From contig NZ_OZ024668.1 of the NCBI RefSeq assembly GCF_902497775.2, positions 2,751,826 to 2,815,825 of the forward strand: a stretch of 64,000 nt of DNA, in the 5' to 3' direction. Position numbers and translations under genes: made by a program. This document shows positions 7,721 to 16,978 of this stretch, piece by piece. Position 1 is the first letter of the stretch. Every line of letters begins with the position of its first letter. The stretch comes from Pseudomonas fluorescens. GTDB lineage: Bacteria; Pseudomonadota; Gammaproteobacteria; Pseudomonadales; Pseudomonadaceae. The notes below the pieces were generated by a model, which did not search any database, was not told the DNA's origin, and worked only from the letters and a program-made list of their open reading frames with translations.

Positions 7721-9544
7721 CTACTCGCTATGCAGGTTGGCATAAATCGACTCGGCAAGCTTTTTACTGATTCCCGGTGCTTTGGCGATTTCTTCGACGC
7801 TGGCGCGGGTCAGTTCCTGCAGGCCACCGAAGTGTTTGAGCAGGTCGCGGCGGCGTTTCGGGCCGACGCCGGCGACGCCTTCGAGGGTCGAGGTGCGGCG
7901 GGTCTTGCCACGCCGGGCGCGGTGGCCGGTGATGGCAAAGCGGTGGGCTTCGTCGCGAATCTGCTGGATCAGGTGCAGCGCCGGTGAGTCGCCCTTGAGG
8001 GTGAACTCGTGGGCCACGTCATTGAGGTACAGGGTTTCGAAACCGGCCTTGCGCGTGGTGCCCTTGGCCACCCCGAGCAGGATCAGGTCGGGCACCGCCA
8101 GTTCCTGCAGCACCTCACGGGCCATGTTCAACTGGCCCTTGCCACCGTCCACCAGCAGCACGTCGGGCAGCTTGCCCTCGCCTTCCTTGAGCCGGCCAAA
8201 GCGCCGGGTCAGGGCCTGGTGCATGGCCGCGTAGTCGTCGCCCGGGGTCACGCCTTCGATGTTGTAGCGGCGGTAATCGGACTTGAGCGGCCCTTCCGGG
8301 CCGAACACCACGCAGGAGGCAACGGTGGCTTCGCCGCTGGAGTGACTGATGTCGTAGCACTCCAGGCGCTGCGGGGTTTCGTCCAGGGCCAGGACCTGGG
8401 CCAGCGCCTCGAAGCGCGAGGCCATGTGCTGACGGTTGGCCAGGCGTGCGCTAAGTGCCTGCTCGGCGTTGGTCACCGCCAGTTGCTGCCAGCGCGCACG
8501 GGTACCGCGCACCCGGTGGCTAATGGTCAGTTCGCGGCCGCGCAGGGTGTCGATGGCGGCGGTGATGGCGGCGAAGTCCTCGTGCACCACGTTGACGATC
8601 AACTCGCCCGGCAGCTCGCGCTCGGCGTTGCCCACGTAATACTGCGAGAGGAACGCGGCCATGACCTCGGCCACCTCCTCCTCGATGCCCACCTGCGGGA
8701 AGAAGTTCTTGCTGCCCAGTACCCGCCCGCCGCGCACGCTGATCAGGTGCACGCAAGCACCGCCGGGGTTGACGAACGCGGCGACGACATCCACGTCGCC
8801 GCTGCCGCCTTCCATGCTCTGCTGGTCCTGGACCCGGCGCAGCAAGGCGATCTGGTCGCGCAGTTCGGCGGCCTTCTCGAACTCCAGGGCCATGGCCGCC
8901 TGCTCCATCTCGGCGTTCAGCTCGTTGGTCAGCTGGTGGCTGCGCCCTTCAAGGAACATCACCGAGTGGCGCACATCCACCGCGTACTCTTCGGGCTCGA
9001 CCAGGCCGACACAAGGCGCCTTGCAGCGCTTGATCTGGTATTGCAGGCACGGCCGGGTGCGGTTGGCGTAATAGCTGTCCTCGCACTGGCGGACAAAAAA
9101 GGTCTTCTGCAGCAGGCTCAGGCTTTCGCGGATGGCACCGGCGCTGGGGTACGGACCGAAATACTTGCCCTTTTGCTTCTTGGCCCCACGGTGAATGCCC
9201 AGGCGCGGGTAGTCACCGTCGGAGAGGAACACATAAGGATAGGATTTGTCGTCGCGCAACAGGATGTTGTACGGCGGCCGCCATTCCTTGATCAGGGTCT
9301 GCTCGAGCAGCAGCGCCTCGGTCTCGTTGGCGGTGATGGTGGTCTCGACCTGGACGATGCGCGCCACCAGGGCAGCCGTCTTCGGCGCCAGGCCAGTCTT
9401 GCGAAAATAGCTGGCGAGGCGCTTCTTGAGGTTCTTGGCCTTGCCCACATACAGCAGCCGGGCCTCACCGTCGAACATCCGGTAGACGCCCGGGCGACCG
9501 CTGCAGGTCGCCAGGAATGCGCTTGAATCGAACTCAGGTGTCAT
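7721..9544 (-). CDS. uvrC: excinuclease ABC subunit C
   Basis: Encodes 607 residues, normal length for UvrC, which makes both incisions in nucleotide excision repair. Domains in order: GIY-YIG nuclease at about residues 15-95 (GVYRMFDGE ... [14 protein letters not shown]), a Cys-rich linker ([12 protein letters not shown]), a UVR domain near residue 205 ([20 protein letters not shown]), the RNase H-like C-terminal nuclease ([10 protein letters not shown]), and a terminal helix-hairpin-helix pair ([13 protein letters not shown]). It starts 8 bases after the gacA stop, so the two are probably co-transcribed, as known in Pseudomonas. Confidence 0.97.
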   Translation of the reverse strand: MTPEFDSSAFLATCSGRPGVYRMFDGEARLLYVGKAKNLKKRLASYFRKTGLAPKTAALVARIVQVETTITANETEALLLEQTLIKEWRPPYNILLRDDKSYPYVFLSDGDYPRLGIHRGAKKQKGKYFGPYPSAGAIRESLSLLQKTFFVRQCEDSYYANRTRPCLQYQIKRCKAPCVGLVEPEEYAVDVRHSVMFLEGRSHQLTNELNAEMEQAAMALEFEKAAELRDQIALLRRVQDQQSMEGGSGDVDVVAAFVNPGGACVHLISVRGGRVLGSKNFFPQVGIEEEVAEVMAAFLSQYYVGNAERELPGELIVNVVHEDFAAITAAIDTLRGRELTISHRVRGTRARWQQLAVTNAEQALSARLANRQHMASRFEALAQVLALDETPQRLECYDISHSSGEATVASCVVFGPEGPLKSDYRRYNIEGVTPGDDYAAMHQALTRRFGRLKEGEGKLPDVLLVDGGKGQLNMAREVLQELAVPDLILLGVAKGTTRKAGFETLYLNDVAHEFTLKGDSPALHLIQQIRDEAHRFAITGHRARRGKTRRTSTLEGVAGVGPKRRRDLLKHFGGLQELTRASVEEIAKAPGISKKLAESIYANLHSE

Positions 9545-9552
9545 GAATGCGC

Positions 9553-10191
9553 TCAGAGACTGGCGTCAACCATGCCGTGGCGGACCGCCAGCAGCGTCAG
9601 CTCGACGTCGCTGGTGACCGAGAGTTTTTCGAAGATCCGGTAACGGTAAGTATTGACCGTTTTCGGTGACAGGCACAGCTTGTCGGAGATGATCTGCACC
9701 TTCTGGCAGCCAACGATCATCAGGGCGATCTGAATTTCCCGCTCCGACAACGCATCGAATGGCGAACCTTGCGGCTGGAACGACTTGAGCGCCAGCTGCT
9801 GGGCGATTTGCGGGCTGATGTAGCGCTGGCCAGCAAATACCAGGCGTATGGCCTGGACCATTTCATCCAGCCCGGCACCCTTGGTCAGGTAACCGGCGGC
9901 ACCGGCCTGCAGCAGGCGGGTGGGAAACGGGTCTTCTTCACAGACGGTTACCGCCACCACTTTCACGTCCGGGTGGCTGCGCAGCAGTTTGCGCGTCGCC
10001 TCCAGGCCGCCGATCCCGGGCATTTTCACATCCATCAGGACCACGTCGGGCTTGAGCTCGCGCGCAACTTTCAGCGATGCCTCGCCGGAGTCGGCCTCGC
10101 CCACCACCTGCAGGCCATCGATATCGGCCAGCATGCGCGTGATGCCCGTACGCACCAGATCGTGGTCATCGACCACCAGCACCCTAATCAA
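9553..10191 (-). CDS. gacA: response regulator GacA
   Basis: Encodes 212 residues. GacA receives phosphate from GacS and activates small RNAs that relieve RsmA repression, controlling exoproducts and biofilm. The receiver domain has D8-D9, the phospho-acceptor D54 in [10 protein letters not shown], and a late Lys in TKGAG. The C-terminal LuxR-type helix-turn-helix ([12 protein letters not shown] ... [14 protein letters not shown]) binds DNA. I chose the TTG start at 10191 because GAGG lies 7 bases upstream and the protein then begins [11 protein letters not shown] like known GacA. A longer open frame adds 16 residues without support. Confidence 0.96.
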   Translation of the reverse strand: MIRVLVVDDHDLVRTGITRMLADIDGLQVVGEADSGEASLKVARELKPDVVLMDVKMPGIGGLEATRKLLRSHPDVKVVAVTVCEEDPFPTRLLQAGAAGYLTKGAGLDEMVQAIRLVFAGQRYISPQIAQQLALKSFQPQGSPFDALSEREIQIALMIVGCQKVQIISDKLCLSPKTVNTYRYRIFEKLSVTSDVELTLLAVRHGMVDASL

Positions 10192-10290
10192 GCAGACACC
10201 TCGCACTGCGGCGGTAATTGGATCCCGCCACCTTAGCAAAAAATACAGCCGTAGACCTAACGGAACACGTCATTTGCCTGACGTCATTTT

Positions 10291-10677
10291 TCATTTGCCC
10301 GACAGCCGCCCATACATCCCCCGCTCATAGCCACCGGCCTTTACCGGTGGCCGCTGCCCTCGCTCGGCAAGGCTGCCCAGCAATTGCTGAACGGCGGCCT
10401 GGTCGGTCGTTTGCAGCAGGCGAAAACTGCTGAGCAATTGCTCTTCTTCGGCGTTCAGGCTGCTGTGCTCAACCGGGGTATGCATCCCGCTCAACACATA
10501 CAACGCATCGACCCCACGCGCCGCCACCGCCGCCAGGTAGTCGGCCTTGGGGGTACGCTCACCGCTTTCATACTTGCCCTGGGCGTTGGGTTCTACCCCA
10601 CCGATGTCGCCAAAGGCACGCTGGGTCAGGCCCAGGCGTTCTCTTTCTTCCCTGATACGCGAACCGATTCCGTTCAT
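10291..10677 (-). CDS. XRE-family helix-turn-helix regulator
   Basis: Encodes 128 residues. The N-terminal third is a Cro/C1-type helix-turn-helix (GSRIREERERLGLTQRAFGD ... KYESGERTPKADYLAA). The rest has no catalytic residues and probably serves oligomerisation. It lies directly upstream of gacA on the same strand, with 99 bases between, and divergent to the alginate operon across a 658-base gap. The C2-like N-terminus suggests phage ancestry, but no other phage gene is nearby. A perfect 10-bp palindrome (CATCCGGATG, 10700-10709) just upstream could be its own operator. Target genes unknown. Confidence 0.85.
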   Translation of the reverse strand: MNGIGSRIREERERLGLTQRAFGDIGGVEPNAQGKYESGERTPKADYLAAVAARGVDALYVLSGMHTPVEHSSLNAEEEQLLSSFRLLQTTDQAAVQQLLGSLAERGQRPPVKAGGYERGMYGRLSGK

Positions 10678-10981
10678 CTGTCTGACGTCCCTTATCCAGC
10701 ATCCGGATGGATGAGCACACAGCCCTCAATGGCGTGCCTCGAACGAAGCCAGAACTATGCCGCGATAAGGTCCGCTGCACAAGTCAAAGCCCGCTCTACC
10801 TGTCAGGGATTGTCAGGACAACCGTCAGGCCCTCGGCCGCTCGCCTATGCAGTTGTTGTACAAGGCACTAATAAACCGACAACTTCCATTAATAGCTAAC
10901 GTGCCATCACCGGACCATTTGTGGCGCTCTAATACAACGTTGTGCGAAGAATAAATAAGTTCAAGAGGACCTGAAAAGCCC

Positions 10982-11075
10982 CGTCAAAAAAACCATGAAA
11001 ATCGCCAGATGCAGCCGAGGCAACGGCTTTCTGGCGTCATTTTCACGACAATATGCAGATATCGGTTTTTTGACG
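10982..11075. repeat. 94-nt nested inverted repeat (possible long hairpin)
   Basis: Three arm pairs share one axis. Outer: CGTCAAAAAAACC (10982-10994) with GGTTTTTTGACG (11064-11075). Middle: TGAAAATCGCCAG (10996-11008) with CTGGCGTCATTTTCA (11031-11045), which has a 2-base insertion. Inner: AGCCG (11013-11017) with CGGCT (11024-11028), with loop AGGCAA. As RNA this gives a long, interrupted hairpin about 260 bases before algD. It could be a leader structure, attenuator, small RNA or protein-binding element. Confidence 0.75.
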
Positions 11076-11088
11076 CCGAACTAACCAC

Positions 11089-11150
11089 AAACTTTAACTC
11101 ATTGATTTATAACGGTTTTTAAACTTTAACAGAACGAATTTAAACTTTAT
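11089..11150 (+). repeat. three phased AAACTTTA direct repeats
   Basis: AAACTTTA occurs at 11089, 11121 and 11142. The spacings of 32 and 21 bases are close to three and two helical turns, so the copies lie on one face of the DNA. They sit 190-250 bases upstream of algD in AT-rich sequence and could be sites for an activator or bending protein. Confidence 0.45.
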
Positions 11151-11335
11151 CCAACTCAGAGTTAGAGACAGCTTGCCGAAGTTAAAAAAACTCCCTTAGG
11201 ATGTAATAAGACAACGAAAAACGCTTGCATCGCCTCCTTTTAGCGCGCTGCTTTTTCTTGCGCGTCTGCCGCGTCGACTATGCCGTTTAACTGAGTATCT
11301 CGGTCAGCCTTTGCTGCACCTTGGGAGAGGGAACT

Positions 11336-12643
11336 ATGAATATCAGTATCTTTGGATTGGGTTATGTGGGCGCTGTCTGTGCCGCCTGTTTGTCCGCCCG
11401 TGGGCACCAGGTGCTGGGCGTGGATATCTCGCCGGCCAAGATCGACATGATCAACCAGGGCAAGTCGCCCATTGTCGAGCCGGGCCTTGAGCAATTGCTG
11501 CTCGATGGTGTGCGTCATGGCCGCCTGCGCGGCACCACGGATGTCCAGGCCGCGGTACTGGCCACCGAAATGTCGCTGCTGTGCGTCGGCACCCCAAGCA
11601 AGAAAAACGGCGACCTGGACCTGGTCTACATGGAAGCGGTTTGCCGCGAAATCGGCACCGCCATGCGTGACAAGGCCAGCCGCCATACCGTTGTGGTGCG
11701 CAGTACCGTGCTGCCCGGCACCGCCAAGAACGTAGTGATCCCGATCCTCGAGAAGTACTCCGGCAAGCGCGCCGGCATCGACTTCGGCGTGGCGGTCAAC
11801 CCCGAGTTCCTGCGTGAAAGCACCGCGATCCAGGACTACGACTTCCCGGCCATGACTGTGATCGGCGAGCTGGACTCGCAATCGGGCGACCTGCTGCAGT
11901 CGCTGTACCAGGGCCTGGATGCCCCGGTGATCCGCAAGTCGATCGAAGTCGCCGAGATGATCAAGTACACCTGCAACGTCTGGCACGCCACCAAGGTCAG
12001 TTTTGCCAATGAAATCGGCAACATTGCCAAGGCGTCCGGGGTCGATGGCCGCGAAGTGATGGATGTGGTCTGCCAGGACTACAAGCTCAACCTGTCGCGC
12101 TACTACCTGCGCCCAGGCTTCGCCTTCGGCGGCTCGTGCCTGCCCAAGGACGTGCGCGCCCTCACCTACCGCGCCGGCCAGCTGGACGTCGAGCACCCGC
12201 TGCTGGCCTCGATCATGGCCAGTAACCGCAACCAGGTGAAAAACGCCTTCGACCTGATCACCCGCCAGGACAAGCGCCGCATCGGCCTGCTGGGCCTGAG
12301 CTTCAAGGCCGGCAGCGACGACTTGCGCGAAAGCCCGCTGGTGGAACTGGCGGAAATGCTCATCGGCAAAGGCTACGACCTCACCATCTACGACGCCAAC
12401 GTCGAGTACGCCCGAGTGTTCGGCGCCAACCGCGAGTACATCGAGTCGAAGATCCCTCATGTTTCGTCGCTGCTGTGCAACGACCTGCAGCAGGTGATCC
12501 GCGACGCCGAGGTGGTGGTACTGGGCAACAACGATGACCGTTTCGCTCAAGCCCTGGATGCCAGCGACGGCAAGCAGATCATCGACCTGGTCGGCTTCAT
12601 GGCCCACGGCAGCGATGCCCAGCGTGAAGGTATCTGCTGGTAA
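11336..12643 (+). CDS. algD: GDP-mannose 6-dehydrogenase
   Basis: Encodes 435 residues. AlgD oxidises GDP-mannose to GDP-mannuronic acid with NAD, the committed step of alginate synthesis, in the cytoplasm. The N-terminal Rossmann motif is FGLGYVGAVCAACL, and the catalytic Cys is residue 268 in GGSCLPKD, the same number as in P. aeruginosa. The C-terminal UDP/GDP-binding domain follows. The ATG at 11336 has GAGAGG just upstream; a longer frame from 11321 is less likely. It is the first gene of an 11-gene operon, with a 162-base gap before alg8. Confidence 0.96.
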   Translation: MNISIFGLGYVGAVCAACLSARGHQVLGVDISPAKIDMINQGKSPIVEPGLEQLLLDGVRHGRLRGTTDVQAAVLATEMSLLCVGTPSKKNGDLDLVYMEAVCREIGTAMRDKASRHTVVVRSTVLPGTAKNVVIPILEKYSGKRAGIDFGVAVNPEFLRESTAIQDYDFPAMTVIGELDSQSGDLLQSLYQGLDAPVIRKSIEVAEMIKYTCNVWHATKVSFANEIGNIAKASGVDGREVMDVVCQDYKLNLSRYYLRPGFAFGGSCLPKDVRALTYRAGQLDVEHPLLASIMASNRNQVKNAFDLITRQDKRRIGLLGLSFKAGSDDLRESPLVELAEMLIGKGYDLTIYDANVEYARVFGANREYIESKIPHVSSLLCNDLQQVIRDAEVVVLGNNDDRFAQALDASDGKQIIDLVGFMAHGSDAQREGICW

Positions 12644-12805
12644 GGCCCCAATACTCCATTCAGAGAGTACCCGGCGATTCACCCAGGCACCCCGCCTGAC
12701 TGACTGCTCACCTGCCTCCTGCCCGGCCGACCCTGTCTTGGCCAGGGGCGAAAAGTGCGCATGTCATTCAGCCGGGCGTGGCCCGAACACAGGAGCAACG
12801 ACTAC

Positions 12806-14338
12806 ATGGAACGACAGCAACAGCCGCCCTCGGGCCGGCCGGACTACCTGCAGGCAGGCGCGCGTTTTTGCGCCTGGGCCTGCCTGTTCGGCCTGATCGC
12901 GCTGGCGTCGGAGATGGTCGCGCCGCAGTACCTGGACCCTGCGCACCACAAGTTCATCTTCATCATCGGTGCCCTGGGCATGTGGCGCTATGGCAATGCC
13001 ATCGTCCACTACCTGCGCGGCATGTACTTCCTGCACTGGAAGTTCCCACGCATGCGCAAGGCGGTCGAGCGCATGGGCGATGCGGCACTGCCGGCGCACA
13101 TGTTCATGGTGGTGACCAGTTTTCGCATCCCCACCCACACCACCTTCAAGGTCTACCAGTCGGTGTTCCAGGAGGTGCAGCGGCTGAAGGTGCCGTGCAC
13201 GGTGATCGCCTCGATCGTCGAAAAGGGCGATGAGCAGTTCATCAAGGAGATCATGCGCAACGAGGTCAAGGACCGCGACGACATCAGGCTGGTGATCGTC
13301 CGCGCCCGCGGCACCGGCAAGCGTGATGGCCTGGCCCATGCCTTCCGCGCCCTGTCGCGGCAGATGCCGCTGGAGGACTCGGTGGTCGGTGTGGTCGACG
13401 GCGACACCATGATGCTGCCCGGCTGCGTCGAGCGCGCGGTCAAGCTGTTTGCCTACCTGCCCAACGTCGGCGGCCTGACCACCAACGAGTTCTGCGAAGT
13501 CGAAGGCAGCAACCTGATGCGCCAGTGGCACTCGATGCGCTTCGTCCAGCGGCACATCAACATGTGCTCGATGGCCTTGTCGCAGCGGGTGCTGACCCTG
13601 ACCGGGCGGCTGTCGTTCTTTCGCGCCAGTGTCATGACCGACCCAGACTTCATCCGCGACGTCGAAGCGGATTTTCTCCAGCACTGGCGCCTGGGGCGCT
13701 TTCAGTTCCTCACCGGTGACGACAAGTCGTCGTGGCTGAGCCTGATGCGCGCTGGCTGGGACACCTTCTACGTGCCCGACAGCAACACCCTGACCGTCGA
13801 GCATCCGCCAGACAACAGCTTCTGGCGCGCCACCCGCCAGTTGATGTTTCGCTGGTACGGCAACTCGCTACGCCAGAACTTCCGTGCCACCGCCCTGCTC
13901 GGCCGCGCCCGCCTGGGCCTGTTCACCCTGTACGTGTTGCTCGACCAGCGTGTGTCGATGTGGACCTGCCTGATGGGCCTGACCGCCTCGGTGGTCGCCG
14001 GCATCGTGTTCGGCATCCAGTACCTGCTGGTGTACCTGTTCTGGGTGCTGCTGTCGCGCAGCATCGTCACCGTGCTGTTTCTGTTCGCCGGCCACCCGGT
14101 CAGCCCGGTGTACCCGTTCGTTCTTTATTACAACCAGATCATCGGCTCGCTGATGAAAGTCTACGCCCTGTTCCACATGGACCAGCAGAGCTGGACCCGG
14201 CAAAAAACCACGTTAAGCAACGGCGCCGTCAACTTCGATGCCGCCCTGAACCGCTGGTCCTCCAAGGCGATGCTGTTTTCATCCATCGCGATTTTCTTCG
14301 GGGTCATCTCGGTTCTTCTCGAACTCACGCAACGTTAA
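12806..14338 (+). CDS. alg8: alginate polymerase, glycosyltransferase family 2
   Basis: Encodes 510 residues. Alg8 is the inner-membrane synthase that polymerises mannuronate from GDP-mannuronic acid, working with Alg44. N-terminal membrane helices lie at about residues 20-65, then a GT2 domain with VVDGDTM (DxD), TNEFCEVEG, TGDDKSSW and FRWYGN (QxxRW-like), then C-terminal helices. I chose ATG 12806 because AGGAG lies 10 bases before it; a GTG at 12755 would add 17 unsupported residues. The alg44 start is 15 bases downstream. Confidence 0.93.
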   Translation: MERQQQPPSGRPDYLQAGARFCAWACLFGLIALASEMVAPQYLDPAHHKFIFIIGALGMWRYGNAIVHYLRGMYFLHWKFPRMRKAVERMGDAALPAHMFMVVTSFRIPTHTTFKVYQSVFQEVQRLKVPCTVIASIVEKGDEQFIKEIMRNEVKDRDDIRLVIVRARGTGKRDGLAHAFRALSRQMPLEDSVVGVVDGDTMMLPGCVERAVKLFAYLPNVGGLTTNEFCEVEGSNLMRQWHSMRFVQRHINMCSMALSQRVLTLTGRLSFFRASVMTDPDFIRDVEADFLQHWRLGRFQFLTGDDKSSWLSLMRAGWDTFYVPDSNTLTVEHPPDNSFWRATRQLMFRWYGNSLRQNFRATALLGRARLGLFTLYVLLDQRVSMWTCLMGLTASVVAGIVFGIQYLLVYLFWVLLSRSIVTVLFLFAGHPVSPVYPFVLYYNQIIGSLMKVYALFHMDQQSWTRQKTTLSNGAVNFDAALNRWSSKAMLFSSIAIFFGVISVLLELTQR

Positions 14339-14353
14339 GGAAAGGCGCCTGCC

Positions 14354-15505
14354 ATGAGTAGCTCAAGTACACCCGCAGTACCGGCCAACGTAGTCCACGA
14401 AGCCATCGACGAACGCCAGTACGTGCGCACCAAACTCAACGCCCGGGTCAAGCTCAGCGCGGCCGGCCAGCCGCCGTTCGACAGCACCCTGCAGGACATC
14501 TCCCTGGGCGGCATCGGCCTGGTTCATCCCGAGCCGCTGAAGATCGGCAGCCTGTACCACGCCTCGATCCAGTTGCGCCTGAACCAGGTCGACCTGAACA
14601 TCGACAGCCAGATCAAAATCGTCTCCCAGCGCGGCCAGGAAGTCGGCGCCCAGTTCGTCGAGCTCGACGCGCAAAAGCGCGACATCCTGCGCTACATCAT
14701 CAGCGCCTACCTGTCGGGCGAGATCGCCGACATCAATGGCCTGTTCAACGTGATGCAGCGGGAAAACTACATCAAGGAACGCAAGCACAAGTACGCCAGT
14801 GCGCGCAGCTCCGGCGAGCGTCTCAAGGCCACTGTCGGCACCCTGCTGTATGCCGCTGCCGGCATCGCCGCGCTGGGCTTTGTCGCCTACAAGTGCTACC
14901 TGCTGTTCTTCCGCATCCCGGCAGTGCAGGCCCAGGTCTCGGCCAACGCCCAGGTCATCAGCATGCCCGACAACGGCTATGTGAAGTTCCTCCTCGCGCC
15001 TGGGCAAACCGAGGTCAAGGCCGGCACGCCAGTGGCGAGCATTTCCACTCAGCTGGCCACCAGCTTCACCAGCCCGGCCGACATGAAGGCGGTGGCCGAC
15101 CTCTCGCCCGGCGACCTGCAGACCCTGCTTGGGCGCGCCACCATCGAGACGGTGATCAACAGCCCGTGCGACTGCGAAGTCTACTTCCCCAGCAAGCCAC
15201 TGGACGGCTATGGCTACAAGCAGGCGCCACTGGTGCATTTGCTGCCCAAGGATGAAGGCCTGTTCGTCACCGCCAACGTGCCGTTCGACAAGCTCACCGA
15301 CATCGGCCGGGTGACCTCGGTGGACCTTAAGGTGTTCGGCCTGGATGAAACCTTCAGCGGCAAGGTCATCGACTCGCGCGTCGATGAGGCCAACAAGAAC
15401 CTGGCCCTGACCATCGCCCCCGACAGCCCGCTGCCGCGCGCCGCGTACCAGAAGCCGGTAGCGGTGGACCTGTACCTGGGCCTGCCGTTCACGGCTTCGC
15501 GCTAA
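14354..15505 (+). CDS. alg44: c-di-GMP-binding alginate copolymerase subunit
   Basis: Encodes 383 residues. Alg44 activates Alg8 on binding c-di-GMP and links the membrane synthase to periplasmic parts. The N-terminal PilZ domain has both binding motifs, RQYVR (R21 and R25, the RxxxR pattern) and DISLGG (D48-x-S-x-x-G). One membrane helix lies at about residues 155-178, then a periplasmic HlyD/MdsC-like part. Intact PilZ residues indicate that the polymer remains under c-di-GMP control. ATG 14354 follows a GGAAAGG sequence. Confidence 0.93.
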   Translation: MSSSSTPAVPANVVHEAIDERQYVRTKLNARVKLSAAGQPPFDSTLQDISLGGIGLVHPEPLKIGSLYHASIQLRLNQVDLNIDSQIKIVSQRGQEVGAQFVELDAQKRDILRYIISAYLSGEIADINGLFNVMQRENYIKERKHKYASARSSGERLKATVGTLLYAAAGIAALGFVAYKCYLLFFRIPAVQAQVSANAQVISMPDNGYVKFLLAPGQTEVKAGTPVASISTQLATSFTSPADMKAVADLSPGDLQTLLGRATIETVINSPCDCEVYFPSKPLDGYGYKQAPLVHLLPKDEGLFVTANVPFDKLTDIGRVTSVDLKVFGLDETFSGKVIDSRVDEANKNLALTIAPDSPLPRAAYQKPVAVDLYLGLPFTASR

Positions 15506-15529
15506 GCCCCACCAAGGAAGGAATAGGCA

Positions 15530-16978
15530 ATGAATGCGAAGACGCCCTCCCGCCTGTTGCTGGCAAGCATCGGTCTTGCCTGCGCCGGCAGCGCCCTGGC
15601 CGGGCAAAGCCTGGAGCAGATCCGCTACGCGCTGTACAAAGATCCCAGTGCCAACGTCAGTGCCGACCTGCGCGCCCTGGCCGAGCGCGGAGACCTGGCG
15701 TCCAAGCTGTTGCTCGGTGATGTGCTAGCCAACAGCGATGGCGCCAGCCGCGCAGAAATCATCGCCCTGTACAAAGAGGCGTTTGCCGATGGCCGTGGCC
15801 AGGTACCGGCACTGGCCTCGCTGGCGCGCCTGCTGGACCGCACCCCGAGCCTGCAAAAGGGCCAGCAGCAGTGGATGGCCCAGGCCCTGACGCGCTACCC
15901 GGCGACCCTCGACCCGCGCAATGCCAGCACCACCCTGGAAGTGTTCCTGGTTTACCCGCAACGGGTCTCCACCGAGCAAGCGGCGCAGTTACTGGCGCTG
16001 TACCAGCAGTCGTGCCTGCTCAATTGCCGCCCCGAGCTGTACCAGGCGGTATTGGCCGAGCGTCAGGGTGACCGCGCGGGCGCCGAGCGTTTCTACCAGC
16101 AGGCGGTGCGCGTGGATGTGCGGGCGATCGATCGCTACTACCGCTTCCTCGGCGACGATCAGGACCGCGCCTTCCCGGCCTTTGCCCGCAGCCTCGAAGC
16201 GCTGCGCCCGGCCCTGGCGGTAGAGATCGTGCACCGCATCGGCTCGTTGCTCGACAGCATCAACAGCGTGCAGCGCGCCGAGCAGGAGGCCGACCGCTAT
16301 GAGCGCCAGGCCAGCGCCATGGGCCCGGCCCGGGTGCAGGATGCCGCGCAACTGGCCGCCGACAAGCAGCGCAGCGATGCCCTGGACCTGGCCCGCACCG
16401 AAGCCCACCGCTGGCGCGACAACGCCGTCGAACGCGGGTTTGTGCCGGCGATGGTGTCCAAGGCCAACTACATGATTTCCAACCCCACCGAGCACAACGC
16501 CGAAGAGACCCAGGCGCTGATCGACCAGGTCCAGGCCCGCGAAGCAACCCGGGCCAAGGCGCTGCAGGCCTCGTTCTACATGGTCAACAACTGGCTGACC
16601 CTGGACCCGGACAAGGCCCGCGCACTGATCGACGAGCTGCTCGCCAGCCGTTACCCCGACGCCGAACTGCTGCTGGCCGAGTACTACAGCAAGGGCGTGG
16701 CCGACCAGCCCGACCAGGACAAGGCCCTGGAGATTTTCCAGGCCCAGGCCCGGGCCGGCTCCACCGCCGCCTGGTACCGCATGGCCACCCTGCATGCTTA
16801 CGGGCGCGCCATCTGCCACGACCCGGTCAAGGCCTACACCTATGCCCAGGTAGCCCTGGCGCTGGGTGAGAACGGTGCCCGCAGCCTGGTCAAACGCCTG
16901 GAAAAGACCCTGAAAAAGGATGACATCGAGCGTGCCCTGGCGGCGCGTACCGATCTGTTGAAGGAGGCAACCCTGTGA
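15530..16978 (+). CDS. algK: alginate outer-membrane scaffold, TPR/Sel1 protein
   Basis: Encodes 482 residues. AlgK is a periplasmic TPR protein that helps place the AlgE porin and binds AlgX. Helical Sel1/TPR-like repeats run through most of the length (for example LLLAEYYSKGVADQPDQDKA and YRMATLHAYGRA). The N-terminus is a signal peptide. AlgK is normally a lipoprotein; here the candidate lipobox IGLAC (Cys18) is weak, with Gly at -3 and Arg8 close by, so ordinary cleavage after ALA is also possible. AAGGAAGGAA precedes the ATG. The stop overlaps the algE start. Confidence 0.88.
   Translation: MNAKTPSRLLLASIGLACAGSALAGQSLEQIRYALYKDPSANVSADLRALAERGDLASKLLLGDVLANSDGASRAEIIALYKEAFADGRGQVPALASLARLLDRTPSLQKGQQQWMAQALTRYPATLDPRNASTTLEVFLVYPQRVSTEQAAQLLALYQQSCLLNCRPELYQAVLAERQGDRAGAERFYQQAVRVDVRAIDRYYRFLGDDQDRAFPAFARSLEALRPALAVEIVHRIGSLLDSINSVQRAEQEADRYERQASAMGPARVQDAAQLAADKQRSDALDLARTEAHRWRDNAVERGFVPAMVSKANYMISNPTEHNAEETQALIDQVQAREATRAKALQASFYMVNNWLTLDPDKARALIDELLASRYPDAELLLAEYYSKGVADQPDQDKALEIFQAQARAGSTAAWYRMATLHAYGRAICHDPVKAYTYAQVALALGENGARSLVKRLEKTLKKDDIERALAARTDLLKEATL

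Larger units (their letters stand above)
10678..11335. promoter_or_regulatory. long regulatory leader upstream of algD
   Basis: 658 bases with no gene. It includes three direct GTCAGG copies (10802, 10812, 10824), a long nested inverted repeat (10982-11075) and three AAACTTTA copies (11089, 11121, 11142). The stretch 10900-11220 is much more AT-rich than the operon. A long complex leader is normal for algD in Pseudomonas, but I found no convincing AlgU promoter (GAACTT-N16/17-TCTGA). Confidence 0.6.

Noticed and set aside
11078..11160. Near matches to an AlgU promoter (GAACTA..., GAATTT ... TCAGA)
   Set aside because: Spacing (14-18) and bases do not meet GAACTT-N16/17-TCTGA well enough to call a promoter.
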